Part shown: positions 7,034 through 16,729 of the stretch, in pieces | Position numbering within the stretch: position 1 is the stretch's first letter | Layout of the letters: each line of letters opens with the position of its first letter | From: a virus | Strand: one strand, 5' to 3' | Length of the DNA stretch: 33,527 nt | IMG/VR virus record: IMGVR_UViG_3300027971_000011 | Coordinates: 1-33,527 of that record | Notes under the pieces: model-generated | Database searches by the model: none | What the model was told of the DNA's origin: nothing | The model's input: the letters and a program-made list of their open reading frames with translations, nothing else | Made by a program: the position numbers and the translations under genes

Positions 7034-9577
7034 TCACTCCACGATTTCGTAATCAGAAGGGTTGTACATTTCAGGCTTAATTGCAGGTTCAGGTTGTTCC
7101 TGACCTACAACGCCACCGACTGCAATACCTCTGCGAACCAAGGTGTGCGCTACTCCACCAAACAAATCACCTGCAAGTTTGGTAGCCCTTTGACTAACAT
7201 CTTGTGGGTCAACATTGCCAATTTTCTTAAAGGCTTGATTTACTTTCATAACCGCATCTGGATCAGTTAAGAACCTACCAAGTTCATCTTTGGTTGTGTT
7301 GTCAATCTGATTTACATAGAAACGACTTAACAAGTTAATGCCTTTATAGGTCACTCCAGCCACACGATCACGCAATACAGAGACTAAACCAGCGGGAGAA
7401 ACACCTGTTTGTTCCTCAAATCCTGTGCGCTGAACAGTCTTCAATGGTGTATTGATAAACAACTTGTTTTCTAGTTTTCCAGCCGTTTCTGCCAAATCAC
7501 TCAAAACCTTGTAATACTGACCGCCAAACAACTTATCGTAAGCAACTTGGTTTTCTTTGATATATTGGATTGGATTATTAGAATTTAATGCGTCATCCAC
7601 CAACTTAGCCCTCAAAGTGTTAATGGCTGGTTGGTTACGACCTGCACCGCCTGAAGACATAAACTGTCTACGGAAATCAGGGCTTCTAATAAAGTCAGCG
7701 GCAACACCATCTAAACCAGATGTGTTAAATCTCTGCATTATCTTGGCACTATCTTGAGCATCTTGAACCTTCTTCAGGTCATTCAGTTTGCCAATAGTTG
7801 CAGTCAATTCAAGACCATCACCAGAAATATTTTGTAATGCCTGTCTAACTTCAGGCACAGCACTCAAAGTATCTTTGTTTACATCAATATATCGAGAAAG
7901 TTTTTTAGGGTCTAGGATGCCATCTTTAACCACTCCATATCGAGTTGCGTCAGCAAAGAAAGCATCTTGGACAAGATTTAACCCATCTTTGCGATCAACA
8001 CTTGCCAAATAGTCAGTTAAAGCAGTTCTATTCTTTGTGATTGCAGGGATAGATTGTTCAACAAAGTCTTTGTATTTGACATCTTGAACAGTTTTAGCAC
8101 CATAAGGGATTCCAACTTTAGCCAAATATTCTTGGTCAACAGCCTTATAAGCATCACCAAGATTACCAGGCATATTGTCAATCACTTGACCAACTTGTTT
8201 TTTCAGTTCAATCAATGTTGGAAGTTGTGTGTTGTCAGCCTTACGAATAGAGTCATTGACAGCCCGTTTAAGGCTATCTAGGTCTTTCATAGATGCTTCA
8301 GGAAATTCTCTTGACGCAGGGAGCATTGGTTGACCAGTTGTAGGGTCAACAATCATGCTTGGTTCAGACACAGTAGGTCTAAATTTAGCCTTAATCAATG
8401 GATAGAGAGTTGGAAAACGCTTGAAAATGTCATCATTCTGTTCTTGATTAACAAAATCATAGAGTCGTCCTGTTTCCTCAGACGATACTTTATAGCCTTT
8501 ATCCTCTGCGGCAGAAATAACGCTATCGTATTTAGTAGATAACTCTTTGCGAACAGTAGTTTCTTTGGCGGCAACTAAATTACGGAGTTTGTCGCCAATC
8601 TCTTGATAGTTAGCCCTTTCAAAAGCCAACCCCATATCAGCCAATTGTTCTTCAACAGTACGAACTCGTTGTTCTATTTTTGGTGCTACTTTTGTAGGTG
8701 CACCCAAAGCATTAGCCATTTTTGCTTCAGAAATAGAACCAAACATCTTCCCTTGTCTTGCGGCAAGTTGAGAAGCGGCTTCTTGTTCTAGTTGGGCATA
8801 CTTTGCTTGGAAATTCAAATCCCTTGCAGACAAACTACGAGCAGTTTGCATCAATACATTAGAACCTTCAGCGGCGGCTAACAAAGGTATTTTTACGCCT
8901 GTGGATGCTTGTAATTCGGCGGCACGAAGTAAGTTTGCTTTTAGATTAGGGTCTGCCGTATAAGCAGAAGCAATCATCAAAGCGGCTTTCTGATCGCCAA
9001 ACTCTTTAAGCAAACCATTTAGTTTGTCAGGATTAAGAGACTTGGCGGCAGTAACTTGATTTAAACCAGCCTCAACCAATACGGCAGGATTTAATAGTCC
9101 ACCAAGTAATGTTCCAATTGTTCTGCCGCCTTCTGTTCCTGTATAAGCCTGTCCTGCTTGACCGCCTAATTCAGACGATACGGCAGTTGCGCTAGGAGTT
9201 AAAGCAGTTGTCAAGCGAGAGCCGCCAGGGATTAGGTAGTTGTATGGATTTAAGCCTTCTTCAAAAGCCGCACCAGCCAAACTTGTAAACAATCCTTGTT
9301 TTGGCAATGGTTCAGTAGTCATTCCAAGCGATTGACGAACCTTATTAGCGGCAGTTGTTATTTCTTCTGCGGTAGGTGTTGCGGCAGGAGTTCCCATAGC
9401 CAATGGAGCAAATCCTGTGGCGGCAGTAGCGAACCCCATGCCTGGGCCAGCGGCGGCACTTATTGGCGCACCAAGACCACGCAAAGCACGTTGCCCAAGA
9501 TATTGTCCAGTTGTCATTGGAGGAGTTTGATCCTCTGTTACAACTTCATAGTCATCAGGGTTGTAAGTATTTGCCAT
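7034..9577 (-). CDS. Large internal virion/ejection-type protein
   Basis: 847 residues. No enzymatic motif recognised; the N-terminal 180 residues are Ala/Gly/Pro-rich, the remainder a long helical, charged protein, as in the large internal proteins that podoviruses eject with DNA. Position after two other long helical/Ala-rich proteins and before the lysis genes supports that. Odd: the same motif, YNP(D/S)DYE(V/I)V, occurs at residues 5-13 and again at 838-846, the extreme ends. Could be a processing or docking tag. Confidence 0.7.
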   Translation of the reverse strand: MANTYNPDDYEVVTEDQTPPMTTGQYLGQRALRGLGAPISAAAGPGMGFATAATGFAPLAMGTPAATPTAEEITTAANKVRQSLGMTTEPLPKQGLFTSLAGAAFEEGLNPYNYLIPGGSRLTTALTPSATAVSSELGGQAGQAYTGTEGGRTIGTLLGGLLNPAVLVEAGLNQVTAAKSLNPDKLNGLLKEFGDQKAALMIASAYTADPNLKANLLRAAELQASTGVKIPLLAAAEGSNVLMQTARSLSARDLNFQAKYAQLEQEAASQLAARQGKMFGSISEAKMANALGAPTKVAPKIEQRVRTVEEQLADMGLAFERANYQEIGDKLRNLVAAKETTVRKELSTKYDSVISAAEDKGYKVSSEETGRLYDFVNQEQNDDIFKRFPTLYPLIKAKFRPTVSEPSMIVDPTTGQPMLPASREFPEASMKDLDSLKRAVNDSIRKADNTQLPTLIELKKQVGQVIDNMPGNLGDAYKAVDQEYLAKVGIPYGAKTVQDVKYKDFVEQSIPAITKNRTALTDYLASVDRKDGLNLVQDAFFADATRYGVVKDGILDPKKLSRYIDVNKDTLSAVPEVRQALQNISGDGLELTATIGKLNDLKKVQDAQDSAKIMQRFNTSGLDGVAADFIRSPDFRRQFMSSGGAGRNQPAINTLRAKLVDDALNSNNPIQYIKENQVAYDKLFGGQYYKVLSDLAETAGKLENKLFINTPLKTVQRTGFEEQTGVSPAGLVSVLRDRVAGVTYKGINLLSRFYVNQIDNTTKDELGRFLTDPDAVMKVNQAFKKIGNVDPQDVSQRATKLAGDLFGGVAHTLVRRGIAVGGVVGQEQPEPAIKPEMYNPSDYEIVE

Positions 9578-9579
9578 GT

Positions 9580-10770
9580 TTACTCCGCAGGAACAAGTTT
9601 TCCACCACGCACAATTTCAATCTTATTGGTCTTTTTATTGCGTAATTTAGTTCCTTCAGGAGGCAATGCCGCTTGTGCTTTGATTGGTAAATCAGGTGCA
9701 ATAAACTTAGATGTCTTATCTGGAAGATTTTCTGCTTTGGCTCTATTTACATAATCATTTTGAATTGTTGAATACTGACTAGTTGCATCTCCCTTAAGTT
9801 GATTAGCCAAAGAAAGTGCTTCCTCACGTTGTCCTTGTGTATATTTACCCTCAAAGAACTGAGATAAAGTACCAGCCAATCGTTGTCCAAGATCGCCATA
9901 ATTAGCCAGTTCAGCAACGTCCTTATTGGAAATGTTGTTATCTCCAGCAACTTTAGCAAATTGTTTTTTGGCAATAATGTCACCAAGAGAAGTATTGCTT
10001 CTAAGCAATCTATCTATCTTATCTGCGGCATTTATTGCAGTTGTAAATGGTTTTGTTTCAGTAACAAAGTCTTTGCGTAAATTAGATTCTTTATCAACAG
10101 TAGACAATCCAACATTAACAACTGTTCCTTTTCCTTGAGTTTCTGCTTTAATTGTCTGATCTACTTCTTTTACCTTTGGATGATTCTCTCCAAGTTGGTC
10201 AACCAAAGACTGCCTATAAGATTGCAACTTAGCAATTGTTGGCAAACCGCCTTGACCACCACGTTTTAAAGCAGTCAATTCATCTGTAAATAATTGAATA
10301 GCATTTTTAACTTCAGGAGTTTGTTCTGCATCTTTTAATTGACGTAAAGACTGTTGTAACTGAGCCTCACGTTGTGCCCTCATTCCCTCTGGGCCAACTC
10401 CAGCCGCACGACCTTCACGCAAATTCTTTGTTACTTGCGATAACTTAACCTGTGCTTCTCTAGCCATTGTTGCTAATGCGGTTGCACCTTGTGGATCAAA
10501 TTGAGCCAATTTTTGTGCGCCAGACATTATTGACTCAGGATCATTTGGATTTATTTCTTTCATTACAGTATTTCTCATACTAATCAACTGCAATTGTGGG
10601 TCTACTGCACCTAATGCACCACCAATGCCACGACCTAGTTGTGCGGCAGAAGCATAAAGACCTTGAGGAGTTCCAAAAGATTGTCCTTCTCTTAATGATT
10701 GTTCGTATTGCTGTCTTTCATACGATTGAGGAGTAATACCAAACAATCCACCTACGATATCTGTTGCCAT
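9580..10770 (-). CDS. Internal virion-type structural protein
   Basis: 396 residues, almost entirely helical with Gln/Ala-rich N-terminal half and no catalytic motif. The start (VGGLFGITPQSYE) followed by a Gly/Ala segment (LGRGIGGALGAVDPQ) is a pattern I associate with aquatic podovirus virion genes beside internal proteins. Ribosome site AAGGAG precedes ATG. Only 2 bp separate it from the next gene, so both are one translational unit. Role in the internal core or DNA delivery is inferred from context. Confidence 0.65.
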   Translation of the reverse strand: MATDIVGGLFGITPQSYERQQYEQSLREGQSFGTPQGLYASAAQLGRGIGGALGAVDPQLQLISMRNTVMKEINPNDPESIMSGAQKLAQFDPQGATALATMAREAQVKLSQVTKNLREGRAAGVGPEGMRAQREAQLQQSLRQLKDAEQTPEVKNAIQLFTDELTALKRGGQGGLPTIAKLQSYRQSLVDQLGENHPKVKEVDQTIKAETQGKGTVVNVGLSTVDKESNLRKDFVTETKPFTTAINAADKIDRLLRSNTSLGDIIAKKQFAKVAGDNNISNKDVAELANYGDLGQRLAGTLSQFFEGKYTQGQREEALSLANQLKGDATSQYSTIQNDYVNRAKAENLPDKTSKFIAPDLPIKAQAALPPEGTKLRNKKTNKIEIVRGGKLVPAE

Positions 10771-10779
10771 AATTACTCC

Positions 10780-12396
10780 TTAATAATTTGCGTAGCCTAA
10801 TGGCACATAGTTACCATAAGCATCAACTGTTGGCGACATCATGCCTTGGCTTGTTATACCGCCCGTTGTTGGTGCAGAAGAAGTCAACCAGTTAGCCAAC
10901 CCAGTACCCAATGTAGATGTTGGGCTTGACAATCCACCAAGAACTGTTGCAAACGGATTGGTAGTATTAGCAGAAGACAAGCCTATGGCATTGCCATATA
11001 CATTTCCTTGTATACCAAGTTGCCCAGCCCTTGCGCCTGCATTAGAGACAGAAGTTCCCAAACCAGTACCCAAGTTAAATGGTTGTTGTGCCATGTTCTC
11101 TAAGTTGCCAGCCTGACCAAACAAACCTGTTCCAAATAATACATTTTGTTGACCAGCCTGAGTAGCATTTGCCGCCAATTGAAGGTCTTGCAATGTTCTA
11201 GCATTAGCCAAAGCAGACATTTCAGGATTAGCCGCCAACAAACCACCACCCTGAGCAACAGACAATCCTGTTCTTCCCGTGTTTTGCAACTGGTTAATCA
11301 AATTAGCAGATTCACGCTCACGACTAGGAGCAAGTAATGCAAGTTGGTCTTGGATATATTTCTGAGCCACATCTTGTGGAGTCTGTGCCAAATAACTAGA
11401 ACCCAAGTTCAATAGTTTGTTTTGAGCAGAAGTAATCTCAGGTGATGCCGTATAACCAGCACTTACCAACTGACCAGTAGCAGGGTCAATTTGGAAGTTT
11501 GATGAACCAAAGCGTGTTGTAACGCCTACTGGACGAAATTGTGAACCAGCAACTGCTTGTTGTGTTGCCTGACCTATTCTTGCTTGTGCTTGTTGTGCCG
11601 CTTGTCTATCCGCTTGTAATTGCATTAAGTTAGCGGCAGTTCCTAAACCACCTTGAACAACGCCCTTTTGACCTAAGAAGTTCAACGCTCCCTGAGCCGC
11701 AGTACCACCAGCCGCCAATGCTCGTTTAATTAAGGCTTGTGTAGCCGAATCCAAAGAACTATTGCCACCATAGGTTTGCATAGTGGCATCTATTTGCGCT
11801 GGCGTCATTGGCGCACTACCTGTGTCGTAGAAGCCCTCTCCACCAGTAATGTCAGTTGGAATACTACCATAGTCGTAAATTGGATTAGTATCAGCCATGT
11901 TTGTCGCTCCCGTTGTTCCTTGTCCTGAAGTTCCACCAGAACTGAATAAAGTAGATGGTGTTACTTGGCTTATTGCCCCACCTGTTACGCCGCCTGCTAA
12001 TGATTGCTCTAATGATTTTCCACTTAGCAAGCCACCCGTAGTCCCACCAGCCACATTGCCAGCCAAACTAGAACCTGTTTCAGCCCCAACTGCGCCACCA
12101 ACTTGTGTTCCCGCATAACTTATGGCGGCACTTTGGAGAGCCTTTTCTGGGCTTTGTCCAGCATCTAAAGCAAACCCCGCATTTATATAAGGTATTAGAT
12201 ATGTTTGCCCCGTTGCCATAGCAGTTGCTATCGCCGCAGTCTGTAACGGGTTATCCAATGCCGCTTGAACAGTTTGCTCAACTGCTTTAACAACGGGTTG
12301 AACTACTTGTTCAATAACTGGTTCAACAATGGGGTCAACTACAGTCTCCACAACTGGGTTAAATACTTGTCCAATAAATCCACCACAACATCCCAT
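10780..12396 (-). CDS. Internal virion/tail structural protein, Gly/Ala-rich
   Basis: 538 residues. Starts MGCCGGFIGQVF, then a Val/Pro-rich amphipathic run of degenerate repeats (VVDPIVEPVIEQVVQPVVK) at about 18-36, a Gly/Ala-rich membrane-active-looking section (70-160), and a C-terminal helical half with RERESANLINQLQNTGR. The mix of amphipathic and Gly-rich segments suits a protein that inserts in membranes during DNA ejection. No enzyme motif. Ribosome site GGAGATATAAC precedes ATG. Confidence 0.65.
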   Translation of the reverse strand: MGCCGGFIGQVFNPVVETVVDPIVEPVIEQVVQPVVKAVEQTVQAALDNPLQTAAIATAMATGQTYLIPYINAGFALDAGQSPEKALQSAAISYAGTQVGGAVGAETGSSLAGNVAGGTTGGLLSGKSLEQSLAGGVTGGAISQVTPSTLFSSGGTSGQGTTGATNMADTNPIYDYGSIPTDITGGEGFYDTGSAPMTPAQIDATMQTYGGNSSLDSATQALIKRALAAGGTAAQGALNFLGQKGVVQGGLGTAANLMQLQADRQAAQQAQARIGQATQQAVAGSQFRPVGVTTRFGSSNFQIDPATGQLVSAGYTASPEITSAQNKLLNLGSSYLAQTPQDVAQKYIQDQLALLAPSRERESANLINQLQNTGRTGLSVAQGGGLLAANPEMSALANARTLQDLQLAANATQAGQQNVLFGTGLFGQAGNLENMAQQPFNLGTGLGTSVSNAGARAGQLGIQGNVYGNAIGLSSANTTNPFATVLGGLSSPTSTLGTGLANWLTSSAPTTGGITSQGMMSPTVDAYGNYVPLGYANY

Positions 12397-12397
12397 G

Positions 12398-12784
12398 TTA
12401 TATCTCCATTGACATTAAGTAAGGGTCAACTTTTCGTTTTTCATCTTTCTTAAAACTAACGGAAATTGCTCCTGCGGTTTTTGCTAGTCTTTCTGCTGTG
12501 GTTGTGTTATCAACATACATTTGCAATAAACGAATATTTGCTTTTTTCATCGTAGCAAAGAATTCTTTAATTGCTTTTATGTAACCCATTGCATTGCCAC
12601 CATTGACAATGTAAAACAATGCACTATTACCAGAAACCTTATAAATAAACATACAGTCGCCAGACCGCACAGCAAATGAATTTTTCTGCTTTAATGTGCC
12701 ATTTATTTCAGCAACCATTTGTGCTTTTGTTGTATCAAGATTGTTATTCTTGATATGGTTTGCAACAATTTGTTCTGGAGTCAT
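12398..12784 (-). CDS. Small virion-associated protein, possibly GNAT-like fold
   Basis: 128 residues. Pattern of strands SGDCMFIYKV, SALFYIVNG and a helix-rich centre with NIRLLQMYVDNTTTAERLAKTAGA recalls the degenerate acyltransferase-like proteins (T7 gp13 type) that assist assembly of the internal core in podoviruses. That link is by context and shape, not sequence. Its ATG overlaps the previous stop as TAATG. Confidence 0.55.
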   Translation of the reverse strand: MTPEQIVANHIKNNNLDTTKAQMVAEINGTLKQKNSFAVRSGDCMFIYKVSGNSALFYIVNGGNAMGYIKAIKEFFATMKKANIRLLQMYVDNTTTAERLAKTAGAISVSFKKDEKRKVDPYLMSMEI

Positions 12785-12918
12785 TACATTGTTCCATTTG
12801 CAATAAGTAAATATTTAGCCTTAACCAATGCACCAATAGTTTGCAAGGCTTTATTTGGATCAACCTTTCGATTGACCGCATCTGCTTTAATGATTTCTGA
12901 TGCTTTCATAGTTATCAT
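12784..12918 (-). CDS. Small basic hypothetical protein
   Basis: 44 residues from the ATG at 12918, which overlaps the upstream stop (ATGA); a second ATG at 12909 gives 41. Lys-rich, helical (KASEIIKADAVNRK, ALQTIGALVKAKYLL). The end overlaps the next ATG by one base. Both junctions support translation. Function unknown. Confidence 0.6.
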   Translation of the reverse strand: MITMKASEIIKADAVNRKVDPNKALQTIGALVKAKYLLIANGTM

Positions 12919-13181
12919 TTTGGATACTTTGCTTTAATCGCTTGGCAATCAGCAATGTATTTGTTAATTTGTGTTTGATCACCTTTGGCTATGCCATCCA
13001 AATAGTCAGTAAATGGGGGGTATTCCGCTTGGCGTTTGGCTATGTAGGCATGAGCATCAATGTATGCTTGAATTGCTGTCTCGTCATAAGTGACTGCGTT
13101 GCCATTAGCATCAAAAGCATCATTACCATAGATGGTAACAATATTGTTATATAACGCAAGAATTGCATCATGTTTATTCAT
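12915..13181 (-). CDS. Tail fibre assembly/chaperone-like protein
   Basis: 88 residues. Layout DAILALYNN..VTIYGNDAFDANGNAVTYD, then a helix, then YPPFTDYLDGIAKGD and a C-terminal AIKAKYPK is that of the short XkdW-like proteins coded directly after phage tail fibres. It probably helps fold or attach the fibre encoded immediately upstream, whose stop overlaps its ATG by 4 nt. Confidence 0.72.
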   Translation of the reverse strand: MNKHDAILALYNNIVTIYGNDAFDANGNAVTYDETAIQAYIDAHAYIAKRQAEYPPFTDYLDGIAKGDQTQINKYIADCQAIKAKYPK

Positions 13182-14050
13182 GCTGAAATCTCCAAAAGAG
13201 TAATAACAGAAGAGGATGCGCCAGTTGGCAAACTATTGAAATATGCAGTTTTTGTTCCACTTACTAAACCATAAACTGTATAAGATGTAGCAGATGTTGT
13301 TGCTGGAGAATCTAATATTGTCATACAAGCACTTGAATATGTAGCACCACCGCTTTGTAAAGCCGCTAATGCCGTATTTGGTGAAATATTTGTACCACCA
13401 CGATAAATAGTCATTTGTACATTTTCATTTGCTGTATTTACACCAAAAGGAACACTTGCTATTACTAAAATTTTGCTCGTTGAGGATGTTGGGGTAATTG
13501 AAGCAGTTAAATTTGTTGTTACAAAAGAACCACTTGTGGTTGTGACTTGCGTTGAATAAGTAGCATTAACCACTTGCAACACAGACCCCGTAGGTAATGT
13601 ACTCTTTGGTATAGCCTGCGACCCAGTAATTTGTGCGGCTGGCACAGAAGTCACATTTGTCATAACACCACTTGCTGGCGTTCCAAGTGCTGGTGTTGTA
13701 AGAACAGGACTTGTTAAAGTTTTGTTTGTCAGCGTTTCTGTGCCTGTATAAGTGGCAATAGAAGCACCAGCCAATGTAGTTGCACCCGTACCACCATTAG
13801 CAATAGGCAAAGTACCAGTAACACCAGTAGTCAAAGGTAATCCTGTGACATTGGTCATCACACCTGAAGATGGAGTACCAAGGGCAGGGGTTACTAACGT
13901 AGGAGATGTTGAGTCAGCCTTTGTTGCAACCGCAGTAGCAATATTGTCAAACTCAGTATTGATTTCAGTACCTTTGACAATCTTTGACGCATTGCCTGAA
14001 GGCAACGAATCCTTAGATGCAAAGTTTGTACTTTTCGTGTAATTACTCAT
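13178..14050 (-). CDS. Tail fibre protein
   Basis: 290 residues. N-terminal region (NYTKSTNFASKDSLPSGN, then GTEINTEFDNIATAV) is the usual virion-attachment end of podovirus fibres. The middle holds two related Thr/Gly repeats, TPALGTP(S/A)SGVMTNVT, around residues 55-75 and 118-135, with IANGGTGATT between: typical beta-helical shaft sequence. The C-terminal about 130 residues are the likely receptor-binding head. Host recognition is inferred. Confidence 0.85.
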   Translation of the reverse strand: MSNYTKSTNFASKDSLPSGNASKIVKGTEINTEFDNIATAVATKADSTSPTLVTPALGTPSSGVMTNVTGLPLTTGVTGTLPIANGGTGATTLAGASIATYTGTETLTNKTLTSPVLTTPALGTPASGVMTNVTSVPAAQITGSQAIPKSTLPTGSVLQVVNATYSTQVTTTSGSFVTTNLTASITPTSSTSKILVIASVPFGVNTANENVQMTIYRGGTNISPNTALAALQSGGATYSSACMTILDSPATTSATSYTVYGLVSGTKTAYFNSLPTGASSSVITLLEISA

Positions 14051-14059
14051 GTTCTTTCC

Positions 14060-15604
14060 TTACAAAATCTTGCCATTCTTGGCTTGAATTTCTATTTTTT
14101 GCACACTCAACGCTGAACCATTTATATCTGCTTCATATCCTGTCTGAATCACTTTTCCAGAGCCTGTTGGATAACACTTCAATGTACTCATGGCAATACC
14201 ATTGGAATACTCAGCAATATTGTATTCAGCCACCCCATAATATGCAATGTTATTAGCACCAATTGATACATTCTGTGAGTAAAAATTACCCGTAAAGTCA
14301 TAAGCCCATTTCATCGTTACATACTGGTTATTACCACCAATAACAACAATAGACAAACGCTTTAGAATCGATGTAACAGATGGCACACCAAGGTCAGTAT
14401 GGTTTGTATAATACTGAAAACGATATGTGTCTGTATCATCGTTATAACCAGAATAGGTAGCAAGATAGCCTGATTTACCAAGATAAAGCGTTCCATCTTG
14501 TTTAACCAATAGTGATTTTGGCTGTATAGAGTCCCATGTGGTAACTCTTGCCGCCCCATCTTGCAGTTGTGCTTTCAAATCAAAACAATACACTTGCTTT
14601 ATAGAAGGTAAAGTTAATAGATAGAAAGCCTCAGTAGCAGAGTAAGCGCATTTAATAGTGCCACTTGTTTCACCAGAATAGGCAGTCATCAAGTCATTAC
14701 GGACATTCTTAGACAAATCACGTAATGGCATTGATTTTTCTTGAACAGTCCTCAAAGCACTACGCACACCTGTCGCAGACAAGAAAATCAGGTCTGTACC
14801 CGTATAAGCCAAAGAATCACGTTCTACACAGCCAATTCCTGTGATGACATCCTGTAAAGTCATCGTAGAAGGAGTTGTTGCTCCTTGATAGACCAAAATA
14901 TTGTTCTTACCAAAGATAAACAAAAAGCCGTTATGTGCGCCCAAAGCGACAATTACATCACCACCTCTAGGCCAAACAGTAGTGGTATCCAAAGTACCAG
15001 CAGTACCTGAATTCCACTTGTTTGCCAACTTTGTATCGCACCATTGAACAGTTAACTTATCTGACGACACATCTGCTGTCCAAAGCCTTCCATAGGCACT
15101 TAGAGCCGTGTTAGCCAACTGAACAGTACCTGCATAGCCAGTCAACTCACTAATGCGTCTATAAGTCGTTGTAGACAGACTAGGATCAAAAACTAAAGGA
15201 TCATGCCCTGATTGGAACAAATAAAGTGCGCCAGCCAATGAAACCATCTGCCAATTGCTTGCAGTAATGGTCGGGGCAGTACCCCCTCCCCCATAGGTCA
15301 AAGTAACCAATGAAGAACTACTTACTTTAAATAATTTATTGTTTCCAGCGCAAATTGTGTACGAAACTGCCGCTGAAGTTACAACCTCTCCAATCGAGGT
15401 AATATCATTGGTAGACAAGTCAGAATTCGTTGCAGAATTAACCTTTGTCCAACCTTTTCTAGCACCAACACGACCATATTGGTCAATCACGCAATTGTTG
15501 GCAACCAATGCAAAACCACTAGCCAAATCCAAAGACGAGTCTTGGGTATTGAGGCCGTAGAAGCCTGGGGCTGTAATTGCAAAGGCTTGTATCGGTTGAG
15601 ACAT
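14060..15604 (-). CDS. Tail nozzle/tubular protein B-like (stabilisation protein)
   Basis: 514 residues of beta-rich sequence starting PIQAFAITAPGFYGLNTQDS and NNCVIDQYGRVGARKGW, the N-terminal pattern I associate with the T7 gp12 / P22 gp10 class of tail hub and nozzle proteins in environmental podoviruses. Repeated Gly/aromatic strands fit a beta-propeller. It closes the tail below the adaptor coded just upstream (TAATG junction). Confidence 0.78.
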   Translation of the reverse strand: MSQPIQAFAITAPGFYGLNTQDSSLDLASGFALVANNCVIDQYGRVGARKGWTKVNSATNSDLSTNDITSIGEVVTSAAVSYTICAGNNKLFKVSSSSLVTLTYGGGGTAPTITASNWQMVSLAGALYLFQSGHDPLVFDPSLSTTTYRRISELTGYAGTVQLANTALSAYGRLWTADVSSDKLTVQWCDTKLANKWNSGTAGTLDTTTVWPRGGDVIVALGAHNGFLFIFGKNNILVYQGATTPSTMTLQDVITGIGCVERDSLAYTGTDLIFLSATGVRSALRTVQEKSMPLRDLSKNVRNDLMTAYSGETSGTIKCAYSATEAFYLLTLPSIKQVYCFDLKAQLQDGAARVTTWDSIQPKSLLVKQDGTLYLGKSGYLATYSGYNDDTDTYRFQYYTNHTDLGVPSVTSILKRLSIVVIGGNNQYVTMKWAYDFTGNFYSQNVSIGANNIAYYGVAEYNIAEYSNGIAMSTLKCYPTGSGKVIQTGYEADINGSALSVQKIEIQAKNGKIL

Positions 15605-16266
15605 TAAACAGCCTCAAATGTGTCGTTTTCAGGCGATCTAGCCAACTCTAACGCTATCAGATCAGACATACAAGACTTGTACATAGCAAATGCTTCTGAA
15701 CTGTTTAAACCACCATCTTCTCCACGCTCTATCAAAGCACGAGCAAATGCACCCAAAACGATGGGTTCTTTTGCCAACAAAGTCGTAGATGCGTCTGTTG
15801 TAAAGTCTGCTTCAGGAACAATCAGGCTGAAACGGATGGCATATACAGCATCTGGAACAGGCCAAAAATTGACTTTAATATCGCCACTTGTATCTACACC
15901 CTTAATAGAGTAATACATTGGCAAACCCTTTGTAGGGGTAGGAGTTGTATAGTAGAACGAGTCGTAATTAGCGTGAGACAAAGGTGACAATTCATAAAAA
16001 CTAGTGGTGTTAATCACATCCATAGTCTTATAACGAACTCCAGCACCCGTAATGCTATACGGCCCAGTTGTATTAGCAATCGTGTTTACAGTAATTGGGG
16101 TATTGAAAGCGTCCCAATCGTAAGCATCAGAGACTTGACGCTTGGCATCATTAACGTATTTTCCAACAAGTGTAGAAACTGTATTTTCGGAAACAGTAGA
16201 TACTTGTGGTTCACGCATACGAACCAAAACATCGTTAACCAAATCTAAATAGGTAGGTAATGCCAT
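15604..16266 (-). CDS. Tail adaptor/tubular protein A-like
   Basis: 220 residues. Start TYLDLVNDVLVRMREPQVS, then VGKYVNDAKRQVSDAYDWDAF and a later beta region (IKVNFWPVPDAVYAIRFSL) match the gp11/gp4-like head-tail adaptor class that forms the dodecamer under the portal. It starts in a TAATG junction with the basic DUF6321-like protein and precedes the nozzle gene, as expected for the pair. Confidence 0.82.
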   Translation of the reverse strand: MALPTYLDLVNDVLVRMREPQVSTVSENTVSTLVGKYVNDAKRQVSDAYDWDAFNTPITVNTIANTTGPYSITGAGVRYKTMDVINTTSFYELSPLSHANYDSFYYTTPTPTKGLPMYYSIKGVDTSGDIKVNFWPVPDAVYAIRFSLIVPEADFTTDASTTLLAKEPIVLGAFARALIERGEDGGLNSSEAFAMYKSCMSDLIALELARSPENDTFEAV

Positions 16267-16565
16267 TACTTCTTCCCTTTATTTCTCGCAGAAATCGCTT
16301 TTGCTTTTGCCTTTGCGTCAGCCTTGGAGGAAGCCCCCCATGCCTTAAGAGAAAGAAGCAGTCTTGTCGGTTCACCATTCTTGTACTCAGGGCCAGCATT
16401 ACCAGCCATTCGAGCCAAGAAACTTGCTCTACGGGGATTATCCCCTGATTTAACTGGCGGTTTTAAGTCTCCACCAGTTGTCGCATTATATGATGCTCTG
16501 CCCTTGGCGTTCAACCCTCCTTTAGGGTTTTTACCTTCGGAGCGTTGCCAAGCGGGAGTTTTCAT
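16266..16565 (-). CDS. DUF6321-like basic protein
   Basis: 99 residues from the ATG at 16565. The N-terminus TPAWQRSEGKNPKGGLNAKGRASYN is split here as TPAWQRSEGKNPKGGLNAKG plus RASYN, the hallmark of a widespread small phage protein (DUF6321). A Lys/Ala-rich tail (ADAKAKAKAISARNKGKK) is DNA- or RNA-binding-like. It is the third of three consecutive tiny basic genes. Function unknown; probably virion-associated. Confidence 0.78.
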   Translation of the reverse strand: MKTPAWQRSEGKNPKGGLNAKGRASYNATTGGDLKPPVKSGDNPRRASFLARMAGNAGPEYKNGEPTRLLLSLKAWGASSKADAKAKAKAISARNKGKK

Positions 16566-16729
16566 CACTTCACCTTTTTTGGTTTCTTCGCTGTTTTAGC
16601 AGATTGAATAAAGTCTTGCTTAGTTGGCGCACCTTTGCTACCAACCTTACGCATCTTTTCACCAGAGCCAGCCTTAATCCTTGCCTGTTTAGCATGGATA
16701 TTGGCATAGAGTCCTTGCTTAGTAGCCAT
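16565..16729 (-). CDS. Small basic phage protein
   Basis: 54 residues. Pattern ATKQGLYANIHAKQARIKAG, then SGEKMRKVGSKGAPT and a Lys-rich end is a common phage microprotein always found in clusters of basic proteins. The gene begins inside the end of the upstream one (11 bp overlap) and ends in TGATG with the next start. Function unknown. Confidence 0.78.
   Translation of the reverse strand: MATKQGLYANIHAKQARIKAGSGEKMRKVGSKGAPTKQDFIQSAKTAKKPKKVK

Noticed and set aside
7557-9754. Many plus-strand open frames over the internal virion genes
   Set aside because: They are reverse-strand shadows of long minus-strand genes, without ribosome sites or coherent order.
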